Assembly: GCA_030838245.1 (NCBI GenBank)
Contig: JAUTXB010000288.1
Location: 1 to 5,376, forward strand
From: Acidimicrobiaceae bacterium
Lineage (GTDB): Bacteria; Actinomycetota; Acidimicrobiia; Acidimicrobiales; RAAP-2
Length of the DNA: 5,376 nucleotides
Direction of reading: 5' to 3'
The position numbers and the translations under genes were made by a program. Numbering within the stretch: position 1 is the first letter of the stretch; every line of letters begins with the position of its first letter. Positions 5,088-5,376 of the stretch are shown one piece after another. Below the pieces are notes generated by a model. That model did not search any database. It was not told the DNA's origin and saw only the letters and a program-made list of their open reading frames with translations.

Positions 5088-5376
5088 CGCACGACGAAGT
5101 CGTCGAGGTCGGGCTCCTTCGTCCAGCTCCAATAGTCGACCAGTCGCCACGGGCTCAACACGTGGATCTCCCCGTAGGCGTTCTTGAAGAACGAGTGCTT
5201 CACCGATGGCTGCGACCAAACCAGCTTCTTGATCTCCCGTTGGGATCGGTCATGCCAGTCGGTGTACTTCTCCTGGCGAGGCTCCATCGAGCGGTGACCA
5301 CCATCGATGAGCGTCTCCAGGCACTGGGTGATGTACCGCATCTGGCACTCGGAGTGGAAGATGAGACTGCCCCCGT
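5084..5376 (-). CDS. Flavin-containing/Baeyer-Villiger monooxygenase, C-terminal part (cut by the window edge)
   Basis: The frame is open from the right edge to TGA at 5086-5084 and gives the last 96 residues. The sequence is diagnostic of the C terminus of NAD(P)H- and FAD-dependent Baeyer-Villiger-type monooxygenases: it opens with GGSLIFHSECQMRYI, continues through KLVWSQPSVKHSFFKNAYGE, and ends SPWRLVDYWSWTKEPDLDDF before a short tail. In this class the GGSxIFHxECQ stretch is the end of the second dinucleotide-binding region, and the (N/S)PWRxxDYW motif lies close to the end of the protein. The nucleotide-binding Rossmann motifs and fingerprint lie off the window, so substrate and subtype (ketone oxygenation versus other flavin oxygenation) cannot be judged. 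An internal ATG at 5341 is not the start, because homology continues upstream of it. The stop overlaps the start of the TetR gene, indicating one operon. Confidence 0.9.
   Translation of the reverse strand, partial: GGSLIFHSECQMRYITQCLETLIDGGHRSMEPRQEKYTDWHDRSQREIKKLVWSQPSVKHSFFKNAYGEIHVLSPWRLVDYWSWTKEPDLDDFVVR

Noticed and set aside
4683..5135. A 150-codon plus-strand frame antisense to the TetR gene.
   Set aside because: It has no recognisable domain and lies opposite a clear TetR helix-turn-helix gene.
5088..5219. An N-terminal extension of the TetR gene from an upstream start at 5219.
   Set aside because: The extension lies in the coding region of the monooxygenase and has no TetR homology; the GTG at the GTGA overlap gives the normal family length.
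5084..5341. A complete 85-residue small protein starting at ATG 5341.
   Set aside because: The frame continues upstream to the window edge with GGSLIFHSECQ, which belongs to the same monooxygenase C terminus, so this is a truncated large gene, not a small one.

Overview
The window is GC-rich DNA with GTG as well as ATG starts and strong third-position G/C. Its protein families are common in soil and freshwater Actinomycetota: a CFP30B-type double VOC protein, a disulfide-rich class A beta-lactamase-fold hydrolase, a four-repeat DUF347 membrane protein and a TetR-regulated flavin monooxygenase. I infer a high-GC actinobacterium, possibly a member of Acidimicrobiia or a similar environmental lineage. 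The lineage cannot be fixed from this sequence.

Layout, left to right. Bases 1-251 hold no convincing complete gene and act as the upstream region of a plus-strand gene at 252-1025, a two-domain VOC (glyoxalase-fold) protein. Everything after it reads leftward on the minus strand. In order of transcription these are: the 3' end of a Baeyer-Villiger/flavin-containing monooxygenase, cut by the right edge; a TetR regulator joined to it by a GTGA stop/start overlap; a DUF347 membrane protein; a methylmalonyl-CoA-epimerase-like double VOC protein; a secreted or membrane-anchored serine hydrolase with beta-lactamase motifs; and a decayed GNAT acetyltransferase. The GNAT remnant converges on the plus-strand VOC gene across a short spacer holding a long imperfect hairpin.

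Functional links. The monooxygenase and TetR gene look like a real operon, in which the regulator probably controls the oxygenase promoter outside the window. The other minus-strand genes share a direction but are 45-105 bases apart and have no clear common pathway. Three of the four gaps between them contain short inverted repeats or promoter-like elements, so they may be separate transcription units. The two VOC genes are not close copies of each other.

I found no mobile element, RNA gene, CRISPR array or recognisable new multi-gene system. The points most worth checking are the multiply broken GNAT gene, the unusual catalytic layout and cysteine pairs of the serine hydrolase, the asymmetric double VOC protein with one apparent metal site, and the palindromes between the TetR and DUF347 genes.
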